A stretch of DNA of 64,000 nt from Saccharum officinarum (GCA_020631735.1 CM036223.1:5370191-5434190); one strand, 5' to 3'. Positions 23,756-35,400 are shown, counted from the first letter of the stretch. Numbers and translations are program-made. The notes: generated by a model not told the origin, from the sequence alone.

Positions 23756-23890
23756 TGATGTACTGCTCTCACTGCTTTGCACTACTCTCTACTAGTACTA
23801 CTTTCCACTACTTTGCACTACTCTCTACTAGTACTACTGCTATCTACTACTCTCACTATACTACAACAACTCTACTCTACTACAACTACT
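23756..23890 (+). repeat. CTACTA-rich low-complexity stretch
   Basis: Irregular repeats of ACTACT and CTCTACTAGTACTACT between the transposase gene and the internal subterminal repeats. Confidence 0.75.
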
Positions 23891-23934
23891 ATATATTGCA
23901 ATTGGTTGCTCTTTTTCTTATTGAATTCCACTCT

Positions 23935-24100
23935 TGCAGTGTGGCAAATGACTTAAAACAGGGAGATATTTACCACACCGCAGCGGGCGCGTTAGGTTGC
24001 CCGCTGCAGTAAACGGCGCCGAAGTGGGCAATGTAACGTGCCCGCTGTGGCAAATCATTTACCGCAGGGGGCGCGTTAGGTTGCCCGTTGCGGTAAACGG
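23935..24100 (+). repeat. Internal block of CACTA subterminal repeats
   Basis: ACCGCAGCGGGCGCGTTAGG, TGCCCGCTGCAGTAAACGG and TTACCGCAGGGGGCGCGTTA match the units in the right subterminal region (28198-28547). The nearby CACTCTTGCAGTG at 23929 resembles a damaged CACTACTGCAG terminus, which is only suggestive. Confidence 0.75.
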
Positions 24101-24104
24101 CGCG

Positions 24105-24111
24105 TATATAA
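24105..24111 (+). promoter_or_regulatory. TATA box of the second CACTA gene
   Basis: TATATAA directly after the subterminal repeat block and before a CCGCC-rich leader (24180-24600). It is about 1 kb before the first coding exon, consistent with a leader exon and a large first intron. Confidence 0.5.
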
Positions 24112-25093
24112 CACGAGAGCCCCCGCCCTCTTTGACCAAGTTCTTCACGTGGTTCATTTCGACCCTGAAGGGCTGCCAAATTTGAACGCTATCGCCGCCG
24201 AGCTCCAGTGCCGTCGCCACCGCCGTGCACCTCCGTCCCCGCTCCCTTCCTCCTCCGCCATCTTGGTCTCCATCCCTGCTCCTTGCCTCCTCCATCTGCA
24301 TCACCTCGTCGCTCTAGGGGGAGCCGTTGCTAGGGCCGAAACCCTAGCGGCGGCCGCCATCACCGCCGCCGTGCACCACCGTCCCCGCTCCCGTCCTCCT
24401 CTGCCTTCCCCATCCCCGTCTCCATCCACGTGACGCCTGCGTCACAACGCTCCAGGGGGAGCTATGCTAGGGCCGGAACCCTAGCTCCGGCCAACGTGCC
24501 GCCCGCACCAGTTCAATCTGCACTAGCCATCTTCTCCTCCTCCACGCCGGCCATCTTCTCCTCCTCTTCACCGGCCATCTTCTCCTCCTCCGCACCGGTT
24601 CATGTATGCTGCCTTTGTCTTTGCAGATGTTTTGTTTTGCATTTGTTTTTTCAGCACTAATGTTCAGAGTTGTAATGAATTTAGTTGAGTTGTGACATCT
24701 TCAGGCGAATTGCTTTGCTTAGGTTTAGTTAGCATGTACTAGTAGTTAGTGTTCAGGTTTGAGATTATGTATACTTTATTTTAGGCTTAGATAAGTTATC
24801 TGTTCAGATATCTGTCCAGGTTGAATATGCAATTAATAGGAGATTTTCAGTCCTAAAGTTCTTTCAGCTTCTGTAATTTTAGTTTCATTAGCTATATATT
24901 CAGTATAAATTTTAATTGTCTGAGTGCTTGGTTTGGTCATAAGCAGGTTTAGCCTGAGTGCTTTATTCAATGAGTGTAACTAGCGCGTGATGAGAACTAT
25001 GTACATGGATTTTTCTTTGTATTCAGTAGCTTATTACTCATCTTCTATAATTATGTCTATACAACTGAAATGTCTGTTCTTCGTAGCTTTCCA

Positions 25094-27957
25094 ATGGCGG
25101 AGGAACTATTAAAACAATGGCGTGACCCTACCCCTAGCAGCTCATCCACCAGTCTTGAGAGCGAGGTGTCTGTGACCCCGCAGCCAAAAAAGAAACCTCG
25201 TACTGAGGAGGAAGATGATCCGAACTACAAACCAGGGGAGGAAGCACACATTGCGAGGACTACGACCCTATCGGTGGTGCCTTGGACCTTGGAATTCGAA
25301 GAAGAACAAGAGAGGGACGAAGAACCCCCCTCTCCCTCCACGTCAACCCCTTTAAACAAGTCTAGGGGTCAGAAGACAAAGCTGAGAAGGGGGGAACACG
25401 GGAGGCACAAGGTGGAGACGACGAAAGACGTGCACATGATCCTCTCCGTGGGGACAGAGGGAAACCCGTTAACGCCACCCGAGGTCCTTGCCAAGTTCAG
25501 CAACCAGTGCGCCTGTATAGTCAAGGACAAGGTGGAGATCACTTGGGAGGACTGGCACTCTGTCCCGGAGGACTACAAGACACATATCTAGGGTGAGATG
25601 ACGAGGCGCTTCCATTATCCTGAGGACGCCAAAATGGGGAAGTGCAGGGAATGGGTCATGCATGTGGCCTCCACAGCACTTCGCAACTTCAAGTCCATGC
25701 TGACTAGGAACTACCTGAACAAAGGGAAGTCACCCTGTGTCAAATACAATATGGTAAAGGAACATCATTGGGAAGCTTTCAATCAAATGAGATCAACCAT
25801 CCCACTTTACAACACGTCAGGTTCCTTGGACATGCGATAAGTCATGAAGTCCTGTGGAATAAGGATGACATTGAGATCATTCCACCGACACCGATGTCGA
25901 CATCGACGCCGATGGCGACGCTGACATCACAACCCTCAGCTGTCGGATCTTGTCCCCCGGATGACAGTGGCGGTGATGGCGAAGGCGATGGCGGGGTTGA
26001 CAAGGCTAGGAACTCACCTCGATGCACAAGCCCTCGCCCTCCTTCTCCAAAAAGTCCACCTCAAGGCCTGACCAATGCATTGGGAAGTTTAGAGGAAGCA
26101 CCCGGGGACAACACGATGGCTGCAAGCCAGCCGACCACAACTTGTCCACCTCCACCACCAGGGGACAACACGACGGCTGCAAGCCAGCCGAGCCCAAGTG
26201 GTCCACCTCCCGGGAGTCTGCCTACGGGCACGAGCGAAGGACCGGGGGGCATGGAGGCGGCACCAAGGATGAAGACACCGCCTGCTGCAACAAGCCAACC
26301 AGGCATGAGCACAAGCTACTGTCCTCCCCCGCCGAAGAAGCCTTCAGGCGACAGAGCCGAGGCCATACCCGAGCTCCCATACTCGATTGCATTCGAAAGG
26401 TATGGTACTTGTTTTCACACCTCATACACTCAACTATATAATATGTTATTAGTTGCTTGTTTGCACACACCAACATTTCTATCCATGTTTTTCTAGGCCA
26501 AAAACAACAGTTAGTACATGGCCCGTCTCGGATGAATGCCCTGGCTACTTTGTGAATGAGAAGTTCATGCTATCTATGGCCCAGCTCGTCCATGAGGAAA
26601 GTTGGGAGGTGAGGAGGTTCCATCTATGGTACATGGAAGCGTCAAAAGACGGGCTCCATGGTTTCACTGTCAAGGTTTTGGCGGAGTACTTCCACTTGAC
26701 CGCAGATGCTGTCCTCCTAGTGGACTTCCATGACATGTATAGACTATTGTGGGAAGACGACCTTGACATCGCCCAAGTCACCTTCTTTTCTCTGTAAGTG
26801 AATTGTCACTTCCACGTGTACATCCTCTGCATTCGTATAGGAACTTCATTCGTCATGACTACTGATATGCCACACTAATGACTTGTCCTTGCAGGTTGAT
26901 GGCCTATGTAAGTAAGGAATGCAACCTGGGTATTATCTATCTCTCGCCAATGCATATATATTAGAGACTCATTGTGGGGTACGAGTTAGAGGACAACCAT
27001 CCAGAGCTAGTGGACTTGACCCGGCGACAGAGAGAAGCATACCGGAAAAAAGCTCGGCGAATCAAAGATGGCCGTGGCAATGTACATATTACGCGCAATG
27101 AAGCAGATCAAGGAAGGAACAAATAGTTGTATCCTGGCTGCCTACCACTTTGGGTAAGTCGAATACAAGCATGTATGTAAAGATAAGTGGCTAGGATCAT
27201 CCCTTCTTATCGTAATCTATATTTTGTTTGTGCAGCGCGGGTGTCACGGGCCATTGGGTTGCATTTATCATCTATCCTCAGGATGGAAGGGCCTGCATAT
27301 TTGACTCGTTGAGGACACCAAACAAAGAAGGGTACAAGGCCTTTGAAGCTTGCTTGAAAGTGTAAGTGGCCCAAACTTTTTCACTCATTTACGGTTATGG
27401 TACGTATATATTGAAATTGTTGCTAACACCAGTGCATTTCGTGCAGCGCTTATAAGGAGTACCTAAAGGATCCCCAATGCTATGATCGAAGGACAGGCAA
27501 GTGTAAGCAAAAGAATAAGAATAGAATCAAAATCAGGCGTGAGTTCCCGGTACATATTTCAAAGGTTTAATTGTGCTTTTCATATACCATATATGTATTC
27601 TAATGCTTGTGTACCGTGCAGTACGCCAAACAACCTTTAGGTTCACAAATATGTGGCTTCTACACCTGCGAGTACCTAAGGGCTTGCAAGACATACAACA
27701 GCAGCTGGTGGCAGCTCAAGAAAGGACTGGAATGGTGGCATAAAGAACAGACCAATCAACACAACTTCAAGCAAACAAGGGCGGACATTTGTAAGTTTGT
27801 CTTAGACAAATGCGTGCTTCAAGGTGAACCCTTCTTCGACTCGAATAGCCCGTTAGGGGAGGAGCCCAATTGCAAGTACGAGAAACTTAGGAATTGGCCG
27901 AGGATGTTACGTCTCGAAGATTACGCCTATGACATGTTCTTTCTAATGGGAAACTAG
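25094..27957 (+). pseudogene. CACTA accessory gene: En/Spm-type domain plus Ulp1-like (C48) cysteine protease, mildly decayed
   Basis: An acceptor TTCTTCGTAG at about 25086 precedes ATG 25094. Exon 1 (to 26399) encodes an acidic, Ser/Pro-rich start, a plant En/Spm transposase-type block (GEMTRRFHYPEDAKMGKCRE and NLNKGKSP-like text at 25592-25730) and a proline-rich linker. A TAG stop at 25589 and a frame change near 25800 break it. Further exons with GT...AG borders are about 26497-26793, 26895-27153, 27236-27361, 27447-27549 and 27622-27957. The last ones encode a Ulp1/adenain-like protease: His in TGHWVAFIIYP, Asp in CIFDSL, Gln in KQPLGSQ and Cys in ICGFYTCEY, the H-D-Q-C order of family C48. 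A stop or frameshift also lies in the 26895 exon. Ulp1 genes inside grass CACTA and Mutator-like elements are known, and their substrates are not. The protease part looks intact, the whole chain is not. Confidence 0.82.
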
Positions 27958-28197
27958 CTAGCGGTCGTCGTCTTCATTAGTTACCTTCAGCAAGACATGT
28001 GTTTGTGAGATTAACGAATTCGTCGGTTATATGTATGGATGACAACAAGAACAACAAAGTTAATGTATGATGTATGATTATGTCATGTGTTGTCTTTGAT
28101 GCCTGTGTGTGTGTTTGATTGATATATGAAATCTGGAACTAATTTGAATTCAAATTCAAATGAATGTTGCTGATGCATATTATTTTTTTTTAAAAAA

Positions 28198-28547
28198 AAT
28201 TAACCGCGGCGGACAAATAATAAAGTTCGTTACGGTTAATGGGCTTAATCGCGGCGGGCAGGTTAGGGCGCCCGCTGCGGTAAATCGATTAACCGCAGCG
28301 GGTGTCTTAACGCACCCACTGCGGTAAATATCCATTTATCGCAGCGGGTGCGTTAAGACGCCCGCTATCCATTTACCGCAGCGGGCGCGTTAAGACGCCC
28401 GCTGCGGTTAATGTGTTTACCGCAGCGAGTGCCAAGGCCTGCCACGGTGAGGTCACGATTTACCGTGACCTCTGCACCGTGGCGGAGCCATTTGCCCGCT
28501 GTGGTAAATGGATTGTCCCCGCCACGGTTAAAGTTCCTGCAGTAGTG
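28198..28547 (+). repeat. Right subterminal repeats and terminus of the CACTA
   Basis: Repeated direct and inverted copies of TAACCGCAGCGGGTG and GCCCGCTGCGGTAAA, including a palindrome around 28373-28410, run up to the terminus GCAGTAGTG. Such clusters are binding sites for the element's own transposition protein in En/Spm elements. Confidence 0.9.
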
Positions 28548-29129
28548 TGCGCCCCAACAGCGTGGAGGCTCAACCCGATAGCCTCCTTGAGCGACCCCAC
28601 CTCAGGAAGGAGCTCCGCCTTCAATACGGGGCGCAACGCAACAGCCACTTGAGGATGAACTGAATGCCTTGTGGCCAGTGCGCCGGTAGTTGGCAATATT
28701 GTTGCGTATCTGAGGCAAAACTTTGTGGACGGATTTCCGTTGGGGTAGTAACTCTTTGCACCAGGGGCGTTGAGGGGGAGGAGAGACTCACTCGCTTACA
28801 GGGCCTACCATCCGCCTGGTCCGTCGTGCAGGGAGCAGCAGCGGACGCTCCGAGGAGTAAATACGGCCCCACGTTGATGGATTTGAGGCCGGGGCGTCAG
28901 GGCGGCGCCATGCGGGTCGCCAGGGTTGCACAGTGGAGGATGGGCTCGATCTGCCGCTATGGGGCACCATTGGCTAGGAGAGTTGGGTGTGGGGGGTGGT
29001 CGTGGGACGGGGAGCGCGCTCCAGCGGGCAGCGATGGGGGTGGGTTCAGCCGGCGCCGGCAGATCTGGGCTTGCTCGCTGTGGGGGCGACGGGAGGGGTC
29101 GGGGTTAGGCTGCAGCTGGAGAGCGTAAC
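28548..29129. other. GC-rich sequence between CACTA and LINE, unassigned
   Basis: Open frames on both strands are GC-driven and carry no motif I recognise. It could be the 5' extension of the LINE fragment that follows. Confidence 0.4.
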
Positions 29130-29621
29130 GGCTCCATTTTATGTATGGTTGTCCAACTCTTTGGATTTCTTTCAGAATCTTTTGGAAGCCAGAAGAACAT
29201 CCAATATATATCTCTTCATGGAAATTTTCCTAGTGGCGGCTTAGTGTATTTGGAAGGAGCGAAATGCACTGATTTTTGAAGGGAAACCCCGTTGTCTTGT
29301 GGACTGGAAAGTGGCTTTTCGGCATGATGTTCTTCTTCACCTATACAGAATCAAGCCCGGTCTTCATACTGCTACCAGAACTTGGCTCAACAATCTTCAG
29401 TAGTGCATAGATGTTTCTATTTTCTTCTTTGGCCTTTTGGCTTTTCTTTCTTTTTTTTCCCATTTCTCTCTTGTTTCTTCTTATTTCCTTGTGTGCGTTT
29501 TGTGTGAGTGAATGTGGGGTGCCTGTGTTGAATCAGCTTCCTACTAATTCTGTTCGGATGTAAGTTCTGTTGCTTAATTGAGTTGTCGGGGGCTTTGCCC
29601 CACGGTTCTATTTCAAAAAAA
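29130..29621 (+). mobile_element. LINE 3' end
   Basis: The frame VWLSNSLDFFQNLLEARRTS followed, past a stop, by CIWKERNALIFEGKPR and TRTWLNNLQ then a stop is the C-terminal tail of plant L1 ORF2 (WKERNxxxF). A T-rich 3' untranslated part with GGGGGCTTTGCCCC and a short A-run at 29613-29621 completes it. The zf-RVT and RT parts are absent. Confidence 0.8.
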
Positions 29622-29639
29622 TGGCGGCTCAATCTCTCC

Positions 29640-30165
29640 GTGGCGGCATTTGTTCCTTTTCATCGACAACGAGTACATACTGATGATGAAAATACTGCGA
29701 TCCTTGTTAGAGCGTACAGCGGCCAACAGGATATCACTCGCCTAGGTGTCAGGTGAGGGTGTAGTCTGGGTAGCTTTGCTCCGGTTAGAAACTTAACGTT
29801 CCACAGAAACACCTTTTTGTGACCGTGCATTAAGCTAGAATGTGTTTTATGAACTCCCTTTCAACTGCGCATAAATCACAGAAAGCAGTTAGCTCAATTT
29901 GGCGCTGATTAAGAATATCCTTCGCTAGAAGGAATTCATGGAGAACCCTACACCAAAAAACCTTAACTTTCGGGGACACACTAAGCTTCCAAATTCTCTT
30001 CCATGAATCATCTCCTGATCCTCCCGGCATGAACTCATCACCACAAATACGCGTTGCGTCCAACTTTCGGTAAGCTGACTTCACTGAATAATCATCATGT
30101 TTCTCCGGCTCCAAAGCCCACCAATCATCACCCTGTGACCCAGGGTCCGGCCCACCCGGGCTCCG
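29640..30165 (-). pseudogene. LINE ORF2 fragment with zf-RVT domain
   Basis: Minus strand: DDWWALEPEKHDDYSVKSAY, WKRIWKLSVSPKVKVFWCRV, LHEFLLAKDIL, then CDLCAVEREFIKHIL. This is the zf-RVT domain of a different L1 family from those at 7212 and 29130. It faces the preceding LINE tail and stops about 20 bp from it. The sequence at 30165-30420 continues the open frame but is not LINE-like. Confidence 0.82.
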
Positions 30166-30659
30166 GCATTGGCGCATGCTAGAGTCTTCATTGCAACACA
30201 CTCTGCAGCAAGCTTCAAGACATATGGTTTGATCGGCCGCAAACTCTAATGCGCTACTGGTCGCGGTCAGCGCAGAGCACGCGACCAGCGCAAGCGGGCT
30301 GGAGGCCTCGGTAGCCATGTGCGGGAGCCCGCTATTCCATATATGAACTGGCCCAACAATAATTAGTGGATTCCACGTCACTGGAGATGGCGCATCTCAA
30401 CAGAATGATGCTGACGTAAGATGCTAATTGTAGCTTTGAACTAAGCAATTCAACTATTTAAAATAGGATAACTTTTCTTACCAAATGTTAATCTTTAGTT
30501 TCGTTTGCACCTTTGCGTTTCTTATGATGAGATCTACCAAAGTAGACCCATGATTCATATACTTTGTAACAAATTTATATAATGGCAACTTATATTGTGT
30601 ATTACTTATGTATTAATTGTGTAACAATTTATGTTGACACTTCAACCATACATGGTCAT

Positions 30660-31400
30660 TCACTCATGCTGATTAGTTTTAGTTTAATGAGTTATGAGTT
30701 TCATTTTTCGGTCACTCTTTCAGATTAATGAGTATGGAGTCTCATTTTTTCCCTAGTTTTTGTCTTTATTTTGGTCTTAGTTATTTTTTGTTTCAATGTT
30801 TTCTTTTAGTTTTTAGTCACCCTTTCAGTTGTTTGAGTTTTGAGTTTCATTTATCCCTTTTAGGTTCAAATGTCTTCCTAAATCCTTCATATTAGTTGTT
30901 CTTCAATATTTCCTGCTTTTAAAATTTTTAGTTATTAGTTGTTCTTTCATTTTTAGCTTAATGAGTTATGAGTTTCATTTTTTAATTCATCCTTTCAGTT
31001 TAATGAGTTATGAGTTTTAGTTTTTTCTGTTTTTGTGTTTCAGTTTTCCTTTCAGGTTCGAATCCTTTCTAAATCAGAGTTTCATTTGTTCAGTTTATGT
31101 GTTCCTTTTAGTCTCAGTTATTTTTTTATTCCATTATTTCTTTTAGTTTCATTTTTAATGAGTTACTCCCTCCGTCCCAGAATACAGGTCGTCCAAGGAT
31201 TCAACGCAGTGCAGCAAACATCGTCTGAACATGGACGTCCCTATGTCCGGATGCATTCACTGGCCAGTGAACCTGGACGCTCGGTAGCAGTGCCAAAACG
31301 ACTTTAATTGAGGGACAGAGGGAGTATGAGTTTTTTCGGTCACCTTATCAGTTTAATTAGTAATGAGGTTCATGTGTCTGGAAGTCATAATTAACAGAAT
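30660..31400. repeat. Degenerate AT-rich tandem repeat
   Basis: The phrase TTTAATGAGTTATGAGTTTC recurs, with variations and CTTTCAG between copies, at about 30690, 30726, 30958, 31000, 31152 and 31370. There are no coding features. 30165-30660 is plain AT-rich sequence with nothing recognisable. Confidence 0.7.
31164..31326. mobile_element. Stowaway MITE (about 159 bp plus TA duplication)
   Basis: CTCCCTCCGTCCC at the left and GGGACAGAGGGAG at the right form inverted ends, each bordered by TA (31164-31165 and 31325-31326). The flanks rejoin as AATGAGT-TA-TGAGTTT, which is exactly the unit of the surrounding tandem repeat, so the empty site is visible in the window. Confidence 0.93.
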
Positions 31401-32461
31401 TTGTAATATTTCACGATATCTTGCCACTTGCTCAAAATATAACTTGATACATATTTTGAATTAAACTTGCCACACACAAGGTCTTGTTTTTTTTAATAAA
31501 TTCCGTCATTTGGTTAGTTTGCATTGTTTCTACATGAAATATTACTCGCTTTTGCAATATATAAGTTGCAACAAACTCTCACTAGCAACTCGATCCATGT
31601 AATTTGCTTTTAAAATAATATAATATAGGGCTAGTACCTTTATGTAAATACTATATAACAATTTTATTATATTTTCATGATAACAATCGATATGCATACT
31701 ATGTAAAAACTTTAGTATATTTGGAGTAACAACTTTAGTATTACATGATATTAACTCATTTGATAAATCTTCTAGCATATATTTACATATAAATTGTTAC
31801 TAAAATAAAATTCTTACAAACATATGCAAGTGGAGTCTAGTTTTGTTTGTCTCGTCACGTAGAACACACAGGCGTAGATGGAATTAAAAACGGATATAAC
31901 ATTCAAAAGTTATAGCTATTCTAACAAAATATTTTGCTGTTTTTATTTGTGTCAGCCTGATGTCAGCGGTAGCAGGTGCCAGTGGGCGCGTGCACTGAAA
32001 ATCTGGAATCACGCATGTGGAAGTGAAGAGCGCGCGTGGGGTCTACTGCATGGTGCTTGCGTCAGTGGGTCCAGCACATGCAGATGTCGGGGAGGGGGTC
32101 GCGCGCTCCCTGTTGGCGCGACGGGTCGCGGCCTATCGTCGTCCTCTTGATCGGCGCCCTGTGATTTGCGGAGGCTCAATTTAACCGCTGGGTCCACCAC
32201 AGCGCTGTGGGCCTCACCTAGTTGACCCGACCGCCCCTGGGGCTGGACACACATTACTACTGATCGATCGATGAAGTCACCGCCCTGTGGGCCCGCCGCG
32301 GACATCCACCGCCGTACCTGTCTGTCTCGGGATCCCCACCCCAGCCTCCCCCTTGTAGACTTTGGCACTTTGCCCAGGACTGTCCTCCTCCTCCTCATCT
32401 GGCGGCTCGTGGCAGCAAGCTCTGCTCAACAGAGCAGCTGCTTTCTGCGGGCCGGTCGGTG
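31401..32461. other. Upstream region of the STAR2-like gene
   Basis: AT-rich to about 31930, then abruptly GC-rich. No clear TATA box is visible in the 300 bp before the start codon. CTCCTCCTCCTCATC at about 32385 is a pyrimidine-rich tract typical of plant 5' leaders. Confidence 0.4.
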
Positions 32462-35400
32462 ATGGAGCGGCACGCGGGCATGGCGTTCCTGGACCTGGTG
32501 GCGAAGCAGGTGGACCCGGGCGCGCCGGGGTTCTGGCGCGACTTCCTGCTCGGCATGCTCAAGCCGCTGGCGGCCACGGCCGTGGTGGCCATGGCCGTCG
32601 CGCTCAGCTTCTCGCAGCGCCTGGGGCTGGAGGGCGAGATGCTCTACGCCACTGCGCGCGCCTTCCTCCAGCTCTCCGTCATCGGCTTCGTCCTCCAGTT
32701 CATCTTCACCCAGAAGAACGCGCTCTGGAGCCTCCTCGTCTACCTCTTCATGGTATGGTATCCACCGTCTCCGATCCAACTCCTCCCTGCTTCCTCCACT
32801 TTCGTCTCTTCCCGATCGATCAGAGCCGAATTCAATTTCCAAGGACGCGTGCATGCTCTGAGTGGCGTGGCTGTTGGCAGGCTGGCAGCAGCTAGCTAAA
32901 GATGCCATTTTTACAGATTCCCAATCCGGTTCAGGACACCATCGTTTCGCTCACCAACGCTCTCTTGCAGGTGACGGTCGCCGGCTACACGGCAGGCCAG
33001 CGCGCCAAGCAGGTGCCCCGCGGGAAGTACATCGCCTGCGTCTCCATCCTCGTCGGCACCGCCATCACCGTACTCCTGCCAGTCCTGCTCAGCGTCTTCC
33101 CCTTCACCCCGCGCTACATCATCCCCGTCGCCGGCATGATGGTCGGCAACGCCATGACCGTCACCGGCGTCACCATGAAGAAGCTCAGGGAGGACGTCAA
33201 GATCCAGAGGAACCTGGTCAGTCAGTCACCTCAGCTGCATTCGACCTTGTTCGCCTTGCTGCTCGATTGTTTAATTGCTTGTCCAATTCTTCAAAGTTCT
33301 GACCGATTCCACTGAGTCTACATAGTATATCCCTTCTGTTTCAAATTACCATGGCATTTATAAATGTAATATTACTTTTTCTAGGCGATTTTGTCATCAA
33401 TATGATATCCATCTTAGCTGCCAACCGCTGCACGAATGCATACAAAATTATAAGTGCCCATCTTAATTTGTTCAAATAATTTATTAGTTCTTTTCAATAG
33501 TCCGCGTGTAGATAAACGACATCCATCTTGAACTAGAGACGCATTTCAATGAATTGTTATATAGTAAAATAGAAATAGATGCTCATGAAATCCTCACCGG
33601 TGACGCATTTCATCAAACACCTCATAGTCCACCGCCCATGCCACCAGCGCTCCTCCTTCATCGCGCTTCCGGCTGCCGGCCGTCGGAGGCAGTTTCGCAA
33701 CGAGCCAAGCACACGATCAGGCCGAAGTTCGCGCCCTGCCTTCCTGGTATAGAGGTATGTGCCACCGGGCGGCTTGCCGCCGGCCTTGGCTGCACCCTAG
33801 CGCCTCCAACAGGTCGCAGACTCGAAGCTATTGCTTGCCGCACGCTCGTGTTGCGAAGGCTACTGCTGTAGCTTGCGCACCGTTGCCAGGGCAACCGCTC
33901 TATGGGGCGGCTCCATGGCTGCTTCGTCCGTTGGAACGGGGACCGATATAGTCGTGGAGTCGTAGACGGAGCTAGCGGTGTCTGTCAATTGGACGGACTG
34001 GACCAGAGTGGGCATTTTCTAACTTTTGAAGCCCAATTGCGAACTAAGAGAGAGCCGAGTGAGATAGCTGGCCCAATATCACGGATTGAAGGGTCGTCTT
34101 CAACCTTGGGCGAGCTTCAGCCCCTCCTCAAAGCAGCATCCATGGCAGAAAAATTAGAAGGGGAGGGGGGTGGATCTAGGGATCCGGTGGCTGTAGGGGG
34201 CTACAGCCCCCAGCCCCCCCTATGGATCCGCCCCTGGCCCATGATCATCACCGAGCCCCCCTGTGTAGAGGTGGGACTTGGGCCGTGCCGTGCCGGCACG
34301 GCACGGCCCTCTCGTGCTTCGTGCCGCTTCGGGTCGTGTCCTCTAGGCACGAGAAGCACATCGGACCGTGCCGATATGGCACGGTGAATATTTTCTTCGG
34401 CCCGTGGCACGCTGGCACGCCTTCGGGTCGTGCCGGCCCAAGCACGGCCCTCAAAATATCTTTGCTAATTTTCTTTTTCCACTCATGAGATGAAATATAT
34501 ATATATTTTTTGTGTGTAGTATTTTAATAAAGTTTAATGATTTTTATAATCTATTCCAGAATTACATAAGAAGCAGTATAGTAAATGTTAAAAAAATTAT
34601 ATTGTATAGTTGCAGAAGTGTCTACGTGCCATTTTCGTGCCGTGCCGGCCCAAGCACGGCCCAAGATGCGGGCCGGGCCATGTAGCCCGCCATGCCGAGA
34701 TTCTGGGCACGGCACGGCCCTCGTGTTCGTGTCGTGCCGGCACGGTCCAAAATATTTCGTGCCGTGCCGTGCTTCGGGTCGTGCCAAAAGACCGTGCCAT
34801 GACCCGCCCTCAAATAGCACGACCCAAGTCCCAGCTCTACCCCTGTGGATCCGTCCCTGGCCCATGATCGTCACCGAGCCCCGCTTTGGATCCGCCCCTG
34901 GCCCATGATCGTCACCGGCGTCACCATGAAGAAGCTCCGGGAGGACGTCAAGATCCAGAGGAACCTGGTCAGTCAGTCACCTCTTCACCGCTTTTGCATT
35001 GCTGCTCAATTGTTTATACTCATCCGTCCAATTCTTCTCGGTTCGACATTAAAAAAAAAGACATTCAAAAAAAAAATCTTCTCGGTTCTGTAAGACATGG
35101 CACGAAAGTCAGACGTTGTTACATCAGAAACAGAGCACATGTAGTGCTCATAATTTTTTAGTTCTTGCTTATCGAATTCTTTATAAAGTTCTGACTGAGA
35201 CCACCATGAATGGTACGACAAAGACAGAATGACGAAAGTTAAAAGCTGCTCACAGTTGTCTGCATCGATCAATCAGGTGGAGACGGCGCTGGCTCTGGGC
35301 GCGACGCCGCGGCAGGCGACGCTGCAGCAGGTGAAGCGGTCGCTGGTGATCGCGCTGTCGCCGGACATCGACAGCGCCAAGACGGTGGGGCTGATCACGC

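Larger units (their letters stand above)
21684..28547 (+). mobile_element. CACTA (En/Spm) transposon, left end missing
   Basis: The right terminus is CCTGCAGTAGTG at 28536-28547, i.e. a CACTACTGCAGG inverted terminal sequence, preceded by 350 bp of GCGGTTAA/ACCGCAGCGGGCG subterminal repeats. Inside are a decayed CACTA transposase gene (to 23633) and a second multi-exon gene with an En/Spm-type domain and a Ulp1-like protease (25094-27957). The left terminus is not in the window or has been lost at the copia boundary. A second block of subterminal repeats at 23935-24100 raises the possibility of two fused or nested CACTA copies. Confidence 0.85.

Noticed and set aside
32902..33315. Alternative exon 2 start at the acceptor TTTTTACAG (32936) or the ATG at 32902
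   Set aside because: The family alignment pattern (LFM then VTVAGYTAGQRAK) requires the CTTGCAG acceptor at 32970; the upstream extension adds residues not found in relatives.
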